Positions 20,395-31,280 of a DNA stretch of 59,103 bases are shown here, in pieces (the first letter of the stretch is position 1; every line of letters begins with the position of its first letter). Both the position numbers and the translations under genes were made by a program. This DNA is from Pseudomonadota bacterium (GTDB lineage: Bacteria > Pseudomonadota > Gammaproteobacteria > Steroidobacterales > JBCBZW01), in contig JBCCWS010000036.1 in assembly GCA_039193195.1 (NCBI GenBank), forward strand, positions 1 to 59,103, in the 5' to 3' direction. The notes below the pieces were generated by a model, which made no database searches, was not told where the DNA came from, and saw only the letters and a list, made by a program, of their open reading frames with translations.

Positions 20395-21180
20395 ATGGCC
20401 ATGATGGAAGGAAAACGGGCCCTGGTCGTAGGGCTCGCCTCCGAACGCTCCATCGCCTTCGGCATCGCCCGGGCGCTGCACGAGCAGGGCGCGGAACTCG
20501 CCTTCACGTTCCAGAACGACAAGCTCGAACCGCGTGTGCGCAAAATGGCGCAGGCGCTCGGGTCGACCCTGTGCTTTCCCTTGGACGTTTCGCACGACGA
20601 ACAAATCGACCAGGTGTTCGCCGAACTCGGCCAGCACTGGGACCGTCTCGACTCGCTGGTACACTCGGTAGCGTTTGCGCCGAAGGAAGAGCTCCAGGGC
20701 AGCTTCGCCGAGCAGACCTCACGCGAGGGCTTTCGAATCGCCCACGACATCTCCAGCTACTCCCTGACTGCCCTGGTAAATGGCGCTCTTCCTATGATGA
20801 GCGAGCAGGGTGGCAGCGTGGTGACCCTGAGCTACCTCGGCGCCGTGCGCGCGGTGCCCAACTACAACGTGATGGGTCTTGCGAAGGCCAGCTTGGAAGC
20901 CAACGTACGGTTTCTGGCCGCGGACCTCGGGGCTAGGGGCATCCGAGTCAACGGTGTCTCGGCGGGGCCGATCAAAACGCTCGCGGCGGCGGGTATCGGT
21001 GGCTTCCGCAAGATGCTCACGCACGTCTCCTCGCACACGCCCCTACGACGCAACGTCACGATCGAGGACGTCGGCAATGCCGCTACCTTCCTGCTTTCGG
21101 ATATGGCGGCCGGCGTGACGGGCGAAATCCTATACGTCGACGGGGGCTACAGCACCGTCGCCATGATGATGGACGACTAA
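20395..21180 (+). CDS. fabI: Enoyl-[acyl-carrier-protein] reductase (NADH)
   Basis: A 261-residue enzyme for the last reduction in each round of fatty-acid elongation. It has the unusual FabI catalytic triad Y147, Y157 and K164 (numbering matches E. coli Y146/Y156/K163 plus one), the cofactor motif [13 protein letters not shown], and [13 protein letters not shown] in the substrate loop. The ATG at 20395 is preceded by TGAGGA and gives the usual length; the open frame extends upstream only because that DNA lacks stops. It is convergent with ppiD and separated from it by a strong hairpin. Confidence 0.96.
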   Translation: MAMMEGKRALVVGLASERSIAFGIARALHEQGAELAFTFQNDKLEPRVRKMAQALGSTLCFPLDVSHDEQIDQVFAELGQHWDRLDSLVHSVAFAPKEELQGSFAEQTSREGFRIAHDISSYSLTALVNGALPMMSEQGGSVVTLSYLGAVRAVPNYNVMGLAKASLEANVRFLAADLGARGIRVNGVSAGPIKTLAAAGIGGFRKMLTHVSSHTPLRRNVTIEDVGNAATFLLSDMAAGVTGEILYVDGGYSTVAMMMDD

Positions 21181-21191
21181 CGAAGTGATCA

Positions 21192-21221
21192 GGTCGGTCG
21201 TGTCGTCATGCGCGACCGACC
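21192..21221. terminator. Hairpin between convergent fabI and ppiD
   Basis: A perfect 9-base stem (21192-21200 with 21213-21221) and a 12-base loop lie in the 56 bases between the two stops. It could end transcription from both sides, although no T-run follows. Confidence 0.5.
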
Positions 21222-21236
21222 CTCAGGCGCGATGTG

Positions 21237-23135
21237 CTAGGGAGTGACCCCGTCCTGATAGTCGCGGGCCACGAAGATGTCCGCCTGGTCGCGCAGTGAC
21301 TCCACGAACACCTCGAACTCCTGGGTCGCTGCCTCGCGGGTAAGCTGTGCGCGCAAGCTGGCACCCTCCTCGGCCGACAGCTCGCCATCCTTCACGCCCG
21401 TGAGGCGATAAATCGCGTAGTTGCCGCCATACAGTGCGATACCGCCGACCACCGGCTCGCCACCCTCGGCCGGCTCGGGCTGAGCGAACACCTCGTTGAC
21501 CAGCTGCGACGGCACGTCGCGAGAGCGACGCGTGATGTCGACCGCGAGCGCCGGTGCTTGCACGGATTCTAGCTCCTCCACGAGCGTCTCCAGCGACTCG
21601 CCATCGCGCACCCGCTCCTCGACCTCCTGCCCAAGCGCCACCGTGGCCTCCTGAGCCTTCTGAGAGGAGAGCACGGACACGATGCTGTCGCGAACGTCGT
21701 CCAGTGGCCGCAGACTCGCAGGCGTGCGATCGATCACGCGCACCGCCGCGAGGTGCCCGAACTTCAGTTCGATCACGTCGCTGTTCAGACCGTCTTCCAG
21801 TACGGGCGCGGAGAAGATGGCTTGTCGCACATCCGAGTTGGCGGCAACGGCAGCGCCCGCGATCTCACTGACGCCGGCCACTGTCTTCAGCTCTAACTCG
21901 AGCGCCTCGGCCGCGGGCTCAAGACTGCCGGCGTTCTGGAAGATCAGCTCGGCGAGTTCATCGCCGCGATCGATGAACAGGCCCTCGGCCCGTGCCTCGC
22001 GTAGGCTCGTCAGGATCTGCTCTCGCACCTCTTCGAAGGGCGTCAAGTCGCCACCGCGGACATCGTTCACCTTGAGCACGTGCCAACCGAAGCTAGTCTG
22101 CACCGGACCTGTCACCGCGCCAGCGTCGGTCGCGAAGGCAGCTTCACTCAGCGCCTCGTCGAGGCCCCTTGGACTGACCCAACCGAGATCGCCACTTACG
22201 ATCGAAGCATCTTCCGCCTGGGCGGCGGCAAGCTCCGCGAAGTCGGCGCCGCCCTCGAGTTGCGTCACGAGCTCGGCTGCCAACTCACGGGCCTCAACCG
22301 GCGAACGTTCGTCCGTTCCCTCCACCAGAATGTAGCTAACGCTGCGCTCCTCAGGGGTGAGGTACCGGACCTCCTTGTCCGCTTCGTAAGCCTCAAGCAG
22401 CTCTGCTTCATCGATCTCGATCGACTGAGCGACGTCGGCGAGCAGCAGCTCTACGTACTGCACCTCTACCGTCTCGGCCTGCGTGTAGACGTCGGCGAAT
22501 TCCTCGTATCGGGTTTGAATCTCCTGCTCGGTCACCTCGATCCCATCGCGCGAGCCTACGGGAATCTGGACGTAATCGATCGTGCGGGTCTGATTGGTCA
22601 GGGCCACGCGCTGCTGCACCTCAGCCGTGGTCACGAAGGAAGTCTGTTCGAGGGAGGCTAGAATCTGTCGTCGCTCGATGTCTTGGCGCACCTGCGCCTC
22701 GAAGCTGCTCGCCGTACGGTTGTTGGCGGCTAGCGCATCGAGGTAAAGCTGTCGGTCGAACTCACCGTCGAGCTGGAAGTCCGGTACCGAACGGATCTCC
22801 TCGGCAACCTGCGAATCGCTCACCCTGTAGCCGAGGCGCTGTGCGGCCTGCTCTACAAGAGTCTGGTTCACTAGTAAGCTGATGGAGTTCGTGCGCACCA
22901 ACCGCTCTAGCTCTGGCGTCAGGGCGCCCTGGGAGCTCTGTGCAATTCGGTTCACGTTTTGGCGCACGAGCGCCTCGACCTGCTGCCGCGGGATCTCCTC
23001 ACCGTTCACACGCATGGCGACATTCGCGCCTGCCGCGCCGAAGTCGATGCCGAAGAAGACGAAGGACAGGGCGATGGTACCGAGCAAAATGAATGCCACG
23101 GGCCCCGTGGCGTACTCGCGAAGCTGTTGGAGCAT
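21237..23135 (-). CDS. ppiD: Periplasmic folding chaperone / peptidyl-prolyl isomerase PpiD
   Basis: A 632-residue SurA/PpiD-type protein held in the inner membrane by one N-terminal segment (GPVAFILLGTIALSFVFFG) with the bulk in the periplasm. A SurA-like N-terminal domain is followed by a parvulin domain at roughly 255-360 (YILVEGTDE through FGWHVLKVND) and a second, more divergent repeat. It helps newly exported outer-membrane proteins fold; the large beta-barrel TpsB and export proteins in this window are plausible clients. It closes the tig-clpP-clpX-lon block as in Pseudomonas and E. coli, but hupB, normally just upstream, is absent. Confidence 0.93.
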   Translation of the reverse strand: MLQQLREYATGPVAFILLGTIALSFVFFGIDFGAAGANVAMRVNGEEIPRQQVEALVRQNVNRIAQSSQGALTPELERLVRTNSISLLVNQTLVEQAAQRLGYRVSDSQVAEEIRSVPDFQLDGEFDRQLYLDALAANNRTASSFEAQVRQDIERRQILASLEQTSFVTTAEVQQRVALTNQTRTIDYVQIPVGSRDGIEVTEQEIQTRYEEFADVYTQAETVEVQYVELLLADVAQSIEIDEAELLEAYEADKEVRYLTPEERSVSYILVEGTDERSPVEARELAAELVTQLEGGADFAELAAAQAEDASIVSGDLGWVSPRGLDEALSEAAFATDAGAVTGPVQTSFGWHVLKVNDVRGGDLTPFEEVREQILTSLREARAEGLFIDRGDELAELIFQNAGSLEPAAEALELELKTVAGVSEIAGAAVAANSDVRQAIFSAPVLEDGLNSDVIELKFGHLAAVRVIDRTPASLRPLDDVRDSIVSVLSSQKAQEATVALGQEVEERVRDGESLETLVEELESVQAPALAVDITRRSRDVPSQLVNEVFAQPEPAEGGEPVVGGIALYGGNYAIYRLTGVKDGELSAEEGASLRAQLTREAATQEFEVFVESLRDQADIFVARDYQDGVTP

Positions 23136-23293
23136 AGCGTTACGGATTCAACTGGTTAGACTGGATTTTTGGGGGTACTGACCCGCGCCGTGGTCACGGG
23201 GAAGACCGGCAACCTACACCAACGCCGCGCTGGGCGCCATAGACCACTCACGATCGACCCGCTAGTCGAGCGACCCACGGGTCCTGAAAGCAA

Positions 23294-23325
23294 CACTGCC
23301 CCGGCACGAAAGCACCGAGGCAGTG
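23294..23325 (-). terminator. Terminator after the PEP-CTERM gene
   Basis: On the minus strand a 14-base stem (with three G-U pairs) closes a four-base TTTC loop and is followed by TTGCTTTC. It lies 50 bases past the PEP-CTERM stop. A second perfect 9-base hairpin (23340-23348 with 23355-23363) sits between it and the stop. Together they should insulate ppiD from the upstream gene. Confidence 0.55.
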
Positions 23326-23375
23326 TCGAGAAGCGCTCCGCTGGCGGGTAGGCGCCCGCCAGCAGGAGATACCCG

Positions 23376-23975
23376 CTAGGCTGCGCGGCGGCGCGCAGCG
23401 CCCATGGCCAACAGGCCGAGACCGAACAAAGCGAGCAGGCCAGGCTCGGGAACCTGGGCGCGAATGCCGGCCACGCGGAACCCTTCGCTGCCCGCGAGGC
23501 CCTGGATCGTAAAGACGCTGCCTCGTGTCCCAAAGCCGCTCACATCCACCGACTGAAACAGCTCCAGGTCGGGGGTGATGTTGAAGGTCCCCGCGATCAC
23601 ACCGTCGACGAACAGGGCGAAGGCCACTGGCTCGTTGTTGTCGATCGTGTCGAAGGTGATCACGCGTAGCAGGGTCACCGGCGCCGGCGAGAAGGAGAGC
23701 ACCAAGCCCTCGCCCACGCCTATACGGTTGCCCTCGGCATCGGCGTTGCCCGCCACGCCCAGGCCAGTGTCGCCATTGATGTGAATGGCTTGCTCAACGC
23801 CGCCGCGAGAGCCCAGGATAGTGACATCGACGCCATTGCTGGAGTAGGTCAACGGGCCCGAGGCCTCACGGTTCCCCATGCCGTCAGCAAAGCCGTATTC
23901 TAGGAGCGCCGCGTGGGCGCTCGCCCCTAAGAGCGAAACGCCGATCACAGCGAGTTTTGCGATAGTCCTGATCAT
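23376..23975 (-). CDS. Secreted protein with PEP-CTERM sorting tail
   Basis: A 199-residue exported protein of unknown role. A signal peptide (KLAVIGVSLLGASAHAA) opens it and the C-terminus is a full PEP-CTERM signal: VPEP, a hydrophobic stretch (LLALFGLGLLAMGA), then ARRRAA. In known systems such tails are removed by an inner-membrane exosortase, and the proteins accompany exopolysaccharide. The body is beta-rich and resembles the many low-similarity jelly-roll-like PEP-CTERM proteins. A sigma-54-like promoter lies just upstream. It interrupts the normally compact lon-hupB-ppiD region, which suggests insertion. No exosortase gene is in the window. Confidence 0.88.
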   Translation of the reverse strand: MIRTIAKLAVIGVSLLGASAHAALLEYGFADGMGNREASGPLTYSSNGVDVTILGSRGGVEQAIHINGDTGLGVAGNADAEGNRIGVGEGLVLSFSPAPVTLLRVITFDTIDNNEPVAFALFVDGVIAGTFNITPDLELFQSVDVSGFGTRGSVFTIQGLAGSEGFRVAGIRAQVPEPGLLALFGLGLLAMGAARRRAA

Positions 23976-24038
23976 CTTGGTGCCTCCAATGGCGCTCTTG
24001 CGGCGCTTCCGGCGTGATTCGAAACCAGCTTATCCCTA

Positions 24039-24053
24039 GCAGACTTCATGCCA
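24039..24053 (-). promoter_or_regulatory. Sigma-54-type promoter (-24/-12) of the PEP-CTERM gene
   Basis: The minus strand reads TGGCATGAAGTCTGC, which carries GG at -24 and GC at -12 with exactly ten bases between, close to the TGGCAC-N5-TTGC consensus. It lies 64 bases before the ATG, predicting a leader of about 50 bases. PEP-CTERM genes in several bacteria are controlled by sigma-54 with the PrsK/PrsR pair, so the match is biologically reasonable. No activator site was identified. Confidence 0.6.
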
Positions 24054-24176
24054 AGTCGACAGCTGATTGTTTTTAAAAGAATTTTCTGAAATCACTGCCC
24101 TCATCACTCGCCGGCTGTAAAGAGATCCGGCAGCTACGCAATCCATTGAAAGCACCCAGCTTCTGCCGACCGAATA

Positions 24177-24211
24177 GAAAAAGGCCCGTGAGTGTGGGAC
24201 TCACGGGCCTT
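24177..24211 (-). terminator. Rho-independent terminator after tRNA-Asp
   Basis: A perfect 12-base stem (24181-24192 with 24200-24211) and a seven-base loop are followed on the minus strand by TTTTTC. It begins six bases after the tRNA-Asp CCA end and ends the lon/tRNA transcript before the PEP-CTERM gene. Confidence 0.88.
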
Positions 24212-24216
24212 AGCAT

Positions 24217-24293
24217 TGGCGGAGTGGACGGGACTCGAACCCGCGACCCCCGGCGTGACAGGCCGGTATTCTAACCAGCTGAACTACCACTCC
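24217..24293 (-). tRNA. tRNA-Asp (GTC)
   Basis: A 77-base cloverleaf with acceptor GGAGTGG/CCACTCC, D-arm GTTCAGCTGGTTAGAAT, anticodon loop with GTC (24257-24259), T-arm GGGTTCGAGTCCC and an encoded CCA end. It follows tRNA-Val by 13 bases in the same direction. Confidence 0.97.
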
Positions 24294-24306
24294 TGAGTTG
24301 CAACGA

Positions 24307-24382
24307 TGGTGGGTGCTGAGGGACTTGAACCCCCGACCCTCGCCTTGTAAGGGCGATGCTCTCCCAACTGAGCTAAGCACCC
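24307..24382 (-). tRNA. tRNA-Val (TAC)
   Basis: A 76-base cloverleaf with acceptor GGGTGCT/AGCACCC, anticodon TAC within CCTTACAAGG, T-arm GGGTTCAAGTCCC and encoded CCA. The tRNA-Val/tRNA-Asp pair near lon and ppiD is also found in Pseudomonas. Confidence 0.97.
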
Positions 24383-24448
24383 AGGGACTGGATCAGACCG
24401 CCCTCTTAGGCGGGCTACACTGCGTTACCCAGTGCAACCGAGCGGCGT

Positions 24449-24477
24449 AGTGTACGGCATGCCCCCATGGATGGAAA
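24449..24477 (-). promoter_or_regulatory. Candidate promoter of the tRNA-Val/tRNA-Asp pair
   Basis: TTTCCA and TACACT are 17 bases apart on the minus strand, between the lon stop and tRNA-Val, followed by a GC-rich stretch as in growth-rate-controlled stable-RNA promoters. Each hexamer matches the consensus at four positions. Confidence 0.35.
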
Positions 24478-24506
24478 GCCCGCGTTCACACCCTAAACGG
24501 TGACCT

Positions 24507-26948
24507 CTAATGGGGCCGTGCAGGGCCTCCCGCGGCCGGATCCTTACGCTTGCGGGATGAGCTCTTAACCGCACCCGACTTAGGGTCACTCGCCGCCGTC
24601 GTGCCCGGATGGTGCACGAGAGCGACGTCCAACACCTCGTCGATCCAACGCACCGGATGGATGTCGAGCTTGTCGGTGATGTTCTTTGGAATGTCCGCGA
24701 GATCCTTTCGGTTCTCTTCGGGAATCAGCACCACCGTGATGCCTCCACGGTGAGCCGCCAGGAGCTTCTCCTTGAGGCCACCGATCGGCAGCACTTCACC
24801 GCGCAGGGTGATCTCGCCGGTCATGGCAACGGTGGCCTTGACCGCTACCCCCGTTAGCGCCGACACGAGCGCCGTACACATGGCAACTCCGGCGCTGGGC
24901 CCATCCTTCGGCGTTGCTCCCTCGGGCACGTGCACGTGCATGTCGACCTTTTGGTGGAAGTCCTCTTCGATGCTGAGCACCTTTGCCCGAGACCTCACCA
25001 CCGTGAGGGCAGCTTGCACGGACTCCTGCATGACATCGCCGAGCTGACCCGTGTGCGTCAGCTTTCCTTTGCCTGGAACGACCGCCGTCTCGACCGTGAG
25101 CAATTCACCGCCCACCTCGGTCCAGGCAAGACCGGTAACCTGCCCAACCTGATCGTTCTCTTCGGCGCTGCCATAGCGATAACGACGCACGCCAAGGTAG
25201 CCATCCAGAGAGTCGGGCTTGACCTTCACCGCGGACTTGCGTGGTTTGAGCAATAGCTGCTTAACCACCTTACGTGCCACCTTGGAGATCTCTCGATCGA
25301 GGTTGCGCACGCCCGCTTCGCGCGTGTAATAGCGAATGATGTCGCGCAGGGTCGCATCGGAGAACTCGAGCTCACGCGAGTGCAGGCCGGATGCCTCAAG
25401 CTGCTTGGGCACCAGGTAGCGCGACGCAATGTTGAGCTTCTCATCCTCCGTGTAACCGGGGATGCGGATTACCTCCATGCGATCAAGTAGTGGTGCCGGG
25501 ATGTTGAGGCTGTTCGCGGTCGCAACGAACATCACTTCGGAGAGATCGAAGTCCACCTCAAAGTAATGATCGGCGAAGGTGTGGTTCTGCTCCGGATCTA
25601 GCACTTCGAGGAGGGCCGACGATGGGTCACCTCGGAAGTCCATGGACATCTTGTCGATCTCGTCTAGGAGGAAAAGTGGGTTGCGCGTTCCCACCTTCGC
25701 GAGATTCTGCAGAATCTTGCCCGGCAAAGAGCCGATATAGGTGCGTCGATGGCCGCGGATCTCCGCCTCGTCGCGCACTCCCCCGAGAGACATGCGCACA
25801 AATTTGCGATTCGTCGCCCGGGCGATGCTTTGGCCGAGGGATGTCTTACCCACCCCGGGTGGGCCCACCAGGCAGAGAATGGGTCCCTTCGGCTTCTTTA
25901 CCCGCTGCTGCACAGCGAGGTACTCGACGATCCGCTCCTTCACTTTCTCCAGCCCGTAGTGATCGGACTCGAGCACCTGTTCCGCCTCCGCCAGGTCGCG
26001 CTTGATGCGCGAGCGCTTCTTCCAGGGGGCCTTGAGCAACCAGTCGATGTAGTTGCGCACCACGGTGGCTTCCGCGGACATGGGCGACATGAGCTTCAGC
26101 TTACCGAGTTCGGCTAAGGCTTTCTCGCTAGCATCCTTCGGCATACCCGAGCGGTTGATACGATTCTCCAGATCCTGCAGCTCATTGGGGGCATCTTCCA
26201 TGTCCCCGAGCTCTTTCTGGATCGCCTTCATCTGCTCGTTGAGGTAGTACTCGCGCTGACTGCGCTCCATCTGCTGCTTAACGCGCCCGCGGATGCGCTT
26301 CTCGATCTGCAGTACGTCGATTTCGCCCTCGATCAAGGCCAGCACCTGCTCGAGGCGCGCGCGAACGTCCGGCACTTCGAGGATCTTCTGTTTGATATCG
26401 AGCTTGAGCGCCATGTGAGCGGCGATCGTGTCCGCTAGGCGGCCCGCCTGCTCGATGCCTTGCAGAGACGTCAGAATCTCCGGCGGCACCTTCTTGTTGA
26501 GCTTCACGTACTGCTCGAACTGAGAAATCACCGCCCGGCTCAGGACTGTGGTCTCACGGGCATCCGAGTCGCCGTGCTCCTCGATGACAGTCACGCTAGC
26601 CGTGAACATCTCGCCCACGCGCATCTCTTCGATGCGGGCTCGGTCGCGTCCCTCCACCAACACCTTGACCGTACCGTCGGGAAGCTTCAGCAGCTGCAGA
26701 ATGTTGGCGAGCGTCCCAACCTCGTAGAGGTCTTGGGGCGTCGGCGCATCCACGTCCGCCTGCTGCTGAGCGACCAGCAAGATCTGCTTGGTCGACTGCA
26801 TGGCGCGATCGAGTGCCTCGATGGACTTCTCCCGACCGACGAACAGCGGGATGACCATGTGCGGATACACCACCACGTCGCGTAGCGGCAGCACCGGCAC
26901 GTCGTCAAGGTTTTCGTAAGGCAATTCGGATCCGTCTTCGGATGACAC
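24507..26948 (-). CDS. lon: ATP-dependent Lon protease
   Basis: An 813-residue LonA protease: N-terminal substrate-binding domain ([20 protein letters not shown] opens it), coiled-coil linker, AAA+ module with Walker [10 protein letters not shown], and a C-terminal protease domain with the Ser-Lys pair S685 (DGPSAG) and K728 (GGLKEK). It degrades misfolded and regulatory proteins in the cytoplasm. The start codon is GTG with AGGAG about 12 bases upstream, a slightly long spacing. It follows clpX by 143 bases. The C-terminal tail is Lys/Arg/Pro-rich and longer than that of E. coli Lon. Confidence 0.98.
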   Translation of the reverse strand: MSSEDGSELPYENLDDVPVLPLRDVVVYPHMVIPLFVGREKSIEALDRAMQSTKQILLVAQQQADVDAPTPQDLYEVGTLANILQLLKLPDGTVKVLVEGRDRARIEEMRVGEMFTASVTVIEEHGDSDARETTVLSRAVISQFEQYVKLNKKVPPEILTSLQGIEQAGRLADTIAAHMALKLDIKQKILEVPDVRARLEQVLALIEGEIDVLQIEKRIRGRVKQQMERSQREYYLNEQMKAIQKELGDMEDAPNELQDLENRINRSGMPKDASEKALAELGKLKLMSPMSAEATVVRNYIDWLLKAPWKKRSRIKRDLAEAEQVLESDHYGLEKVKERIVEYLAVQQRVKKPKGPILCLVGPPGVGKTSLGQSIARATNRKFVRMSLGGVRDEAEIRGHRRTYIGSLPGKILQNLAKVGTRNPLFLLDEIDKMSMDFRGDPSSALLEVLDPEQNHTFADHYFEVDFDLSEVMFVATANSLNIPAPLLDRMEVIRIPGYTEDEKLNIASRYLVPKQLEASGLHSRELEFSDATLRDIIRYYTREAGVRNLDREISKVARKVVKQLLLKPRKSAVKVKPDSLDGYLGVRRYRYGSAEENDQVGQVTGLAWTEVGGELLTVETAVVPGKGKLTHTGQLGDVMQESVQAALTVVRSRAKVLSIEEDFHQKVDMHVHVPEGATPKDGPSAGVAMCTALVSALTGVAVKATVAMTGEITLRGEVLPIGGLKEKLLAAHRGGITVVLIPEENRKDLADIPKNITDKLDIHPVRWIDEVLDVALVHHPGTTAASDPKSGAVKSSSRKRKDPAAGGPARPH

Positions 26949-27091
26949 TTAAGGGGTCGCTCCTGGTGACACTTGGGTCGATGCGGTAATCCCACCGCTG
27001 CTCGACCGAACAAAAACATGGAGCTCGGGGTGCCGGCCCCCGCCTTCGGAAACGAGGCCCGCTCCCAGAGCAGGCCTTACATTTTGCAGAC

Positions 27092-28402
<1,311 letters not shown>

Positions 28403-28604
28403 CTTCTACCTCTCTTGCCGATGTCGCGGCCGCACACGCGGGGCCGCCACCGTGTATATAGCACGTCGGGTCAGGCGGGCAAAGCTGCCGGCCCGGTCCG
28501 GTATCGAGCATCCGAACTGGATCACACTTGGGGAAATATGACCGCGCGCCAGGCGGCAAATTCGCCCCCTGCGACGGGTCCCCCGCCCCAGCCCCAGCGC
28601 TGCC

Positions 28605-29240
28605 TCAGGACTTCTCCTCAGTCGGCAGCTCAAAGCGGTCTGTCAGTACGCGATCCACGATGCCGTAATCTAGCGCCGCGGCACTGCTCATGAAGTTGTC
28701 GCGGTCCGTGTCCTGCTCGATTCGATCCTTCGGCTGCCCCGTGTGCTTCGCCATGATGGCGTTGAGGCGCTCCTTGAGCGTCAGCACTTCCCGGGCGTGG
28801 ATATCGATGTCCGAGGCCTGGCCGCTGAAGCCGGCGCTCGGTTGGTGAATCATGACGCGAGAATGAGGCAGTGAATAACGCTTGCCATTGGCGCCAGCGG
28901 CGAGCAGCAGGGCCCCCATGCTAGCGGCCTGACCGAGGCAGATCGTGCTCACATCGGGCTTGATGAACTGCATCGTGTCGTAAATCGACAAGCCGGCGGT
29001 CACCGAGCCGCCCGGCGAGTTGATGTACAGGTGGATGTCCTTATCCGGGTTTTCGCTCTCGAGGAACAGCAGCTGGGCCACGATCAGGTTGGCCATGTGA
29101 TCCTCGACACCACCGATGCAAAACACCACTCGATCCTTGAGCAGGCGGGAGAAAATATCGTAGGAACGTTCACCGCGGGCCGTCTGTTCGACCACGATGG
29201 GTACGAGCTGCGCCGTCGCGTCACCAGCACCTTGTGTCAT
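28605..29240 (-). CDS. clpP: ATP-dependent Clp protease proteolytic subunit
   Basis: A 211-residue serine peptidase subunit that forms the double-ring ClpP chamber. The active-site serine is in [14 protein letters not shown] and the histidine in [11 protein letters not shown], followed by the catalytic Asp region. A short N-terminal stretch before [20 protein letters not shown] is probably a propeptide. It lies 33 bases downstream of tig, in the standard tig-clpP-clpX-lon order. Confidence 0.98.
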   Translation of the reverse strand: MTQGAGDATAQLVPIVVEQTARGERSYDIFSRLLKDRVVFCIGGVEDHMANLIVAQLLFLESENPDKDIHLYINSPGGSVTAGLSIYDTMQFIKPDVSTICLGQAASMGALLLAAGANGKRYSLPHSRVMIHQPSAGFSGQASDIDIHAREVLTLKERLNAIMAKHTGQPKDRIEQDTDRDNFMSSAAALDYGIVDRVLTDRFELPTEEKS

Positions 29241-29273
29241 TCGCTTTTCCTCTGCTCCTAAGGGCGGGGTCGT

Positions 29274-30554
29274 TTAACCCTGCATCAACTCGTTGAACGG
29301 CACGGTGCGCTCGTTCACTGTGGCCGTCTCCAACAGCGTATCGACCACCTGCTCTTCGAGCACGTAAGACTCGATGCTGCGCATTATATCGGGGTTCCCT
29401 CGCGAGGCGCGGACGACCTGGTCAGCATCTGGGTACTCCGCTGCCAGCTCTTGCAGGCGCGCTTCGACCCGCGCCGGGTCTGCCCGCAGCTCCTTCGCGC
29501 GAATCACCTCGTTCACCAGCAACCCGAGCTGCACCCGCTTTTGCGCTTGCGGCTGCAGCTTGTCCGGCTCGGGCAGCTGCTCGTCAGAGAGATGGTGACG
29601 CTCCTTCATGTCTTCAAGCATGCGCTGGATTTCTTCCTGCACGAGGCTCTGCGGCACCTGCACGGGGTTTGCTAGCGCAAGCGCGTCGAGGAGGCGCATC
29701 TTGAGGTCACCACGACTCTTCTTCTCCATCTCGCGCGTCATGTTGTCGCGCACGTCACTTCGCAAGGTCTCGACACCGCCCTCCGTGATGCCATAGGCGA
29801 GGCAGAAGTCATCATCGATCTCGGGCAGGGACTGCTCCGCCACCTCCGTGACCTGCGCCTCGAACTGCAGAGTCTTGCCGGCAAGTTCCTCAGCGCGATA
29901 GTCCCCGGGGAAATCGACAGGGAAGCTGCGGTCCTCCCCTGCGGCAGCGCCCGTAAGCCCCGCCTCGAAGCCATCTAGCATCTGACCACCGCCGAGTACG
30001 AAGGTGTGATCCTCGCCCTCAGCACCCTCCACGGCCTCACCGTCCAACGTGCCCTTGAAGTTGACCGTTAGGCGATCGCCCTCGCCGGCGCTACGCTCCA
30101 CCGCATTCCACTCGGCGCGCTGCTCGCGCAGGTTCTGCAGAACGCGTTCCACATCGGCGTCTTCGACCGTGGCGGTGACGCCCTCCACCGCCAAACTCTC
30201 CAGACCATGCAGTTCGATCTCCGGGTAGACCTCGAAGGTGGCCACGTAGGCGAGGCCCTCCCCTTCGCCGTCCGGTTCGATCGTCGGGCCGCCGGCCGGA
30301 CGCAGCTGCTCCTTGGTGACCGCCTCGGCGAAGCTCGAACGCATCAGGTCGTTCACCACTTCGGCCCGCACCTGCGATCCGTACTGCTGACGGATGACTT
30401 TCATCGGTACCTTGCCAGGACGAAAGCCCTTGATCTTGGCGTTCCTACCGTAGGAGCGGAGCCGCGTCTCGATCTCCTTTTCGATGTCTTCCGGGGGCAC
30501 TTCGACGCGCATCCGGCGTTCGAGATCGCCCGTGCTTTCCACAGAGACCTGCAT
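29274..30554 (-). CDS. tig: Trigger factor (ribosome-associated chaperone, PPIase)
   Basis: A 426-residue protein that binds the ribosomal exit tunnel and shields nascent chains. It has the N-terminal ribosome-binding domain with its signature GFRPGKVPM, an FKBP-type PPIase domain (about 150-245; DRLTVNFKGTLDGEAVEG to the VTEVAEQ end) and the C-terminal chaperone arms. The ATG at 30554 is chosen because the family begins MQVSVEST and GAAGGA lies upstream; a TTG at 30575 is in frame but unlikely. It heads the proteostasis block, just downstream of tRNA-Leu. Confidence 0.97.
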   Translation of the reverse strand: MQVSVESTGDLERRMRVEVPPEDIEKEIETRLRSYGRNAKIKGFRPGKVPMKVIRQQYGSQVRAEVVNDLMRSSFAEAVTKEQLRPAGGPTIEPDGEGEGLAYVATFEVYPEIELHGLESLAVEGVTATVEDADVERVLQNLREQRAEWNAVERSAGEGDRLTVNFKGTLDGEAVEGAEGEDHTFVLGGGQMLDGFEAGLTGAAAGEDRSFPVDFPGDYRAEELAGKTLQFEAQVTEVAEQSLPEIDDDFCLAYGITEGGVETLRSDVRDNMTREMEKKSRGDLKMRLLDALALANPVQVPQSLVQEEIQRMLEDMKERHHLSDEQLPEPDKLQPQAQKRVQLGLLVNEVIRAKELRADPARVEARLQELAAEYPDADQVVRASRGNPDIMRSIESYVLEEQVVDTLLETATVNERTVPFNELMQG

Positions 30555-30594
30555 GGGTAGTTGTGTTTCCTTCAATGAGGTGATGGTTGGAGAA

Positions 30595-30680
<86 letters not shown>

Positions 30681-30778
30681 TCGGGGACGTTTTCTTCGCA
30701 GGACACGCCCGCCGCACCGGGGACCCGGTAGCGATCCACCAGTGTAACACGCTGATGATCTGAATCGGGGCGACGGAA

Positions 30779-31267
30779 CTAGTGCAGGGCGCCTTCGCTC
30801 ACCACGACACCGTCCTCGTCCGCATAGAGGTAGTGGCCTGGACTGAAGGTCACCCCGGCGAAGCGAACCGGGGCGTCGACCAAGCCCTCACCCCGCTTGT
30901 CGGTCTTGGCGGGGCAAGCGCCTAGCGCCTTAACGCCAAGCGACATGCCGGCGATGGCTGCGCTATCGCGGATGCACCCGTGGATGACCACGCCCACCCA
31001 GCCGTTGGCGACCGCATCCGCGGCCAGCAAGTCGCCTAGCATCGCCCGCTGCAGGGAACCGCCCCCATCGACCACCAACACACGCCCTGCACCAGGGGAC
31101 TTCACCGCCTCGCGCACGCGGGAGTTGTCCTCGAGCGCCTTCACCGTGCTGATCGGCCCGTGGAAACGGATCCTTCCACCGAAATCGCGAAACACAGGAA
31201 GGGCAATCTGCAGGCGATCCCCGTGATCGTCGAACAGGTCGGCGGTGGCGAAGTCCTCTTCAGTCAT
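30779..31267 (-). CDS. rraA: RraA-like protein (ribonuclease E inhibitor / aldolase superfamily)
   Basis: A 162-residue member of the RraA/HMG aldolase family. RraA proteins bind RNase E and restrain RNA decay; relatives are metal-dependent 4-hydroxy-4-methyl-2-oxoglutarate aldolases. The opening TADLFDDHGDRLQI, the GGGSLQRAMLGDLLA loop and the VIHGCIRDSAAI motif are characteristic, and the length equals that of E. coli RraA, so I favour the regulator. The ATG at 31267 is used, since residues before it have no family similarity. It follows the sulfotransferase gene by 13 bases and is probably co-transcribed with it. Confidence 0.87.
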   Translation of the reverse strand: MTEEDFATADLFDDHGDRLQIALPVFRDFGGRIRFHGPISTVKALEDNSRVREAVKSPGAGRVLVVDGGGSLQRAMLGDLLAADAVANGWVGVVIHGCIRDSAAIAGMSLGVKALGACPAKTDKRGEGLVDAPVRFAGVTFSPGHYLYADEDGVVVSEGALH

Positions 31268-31280
31268 GGGCGCTCCTGCA

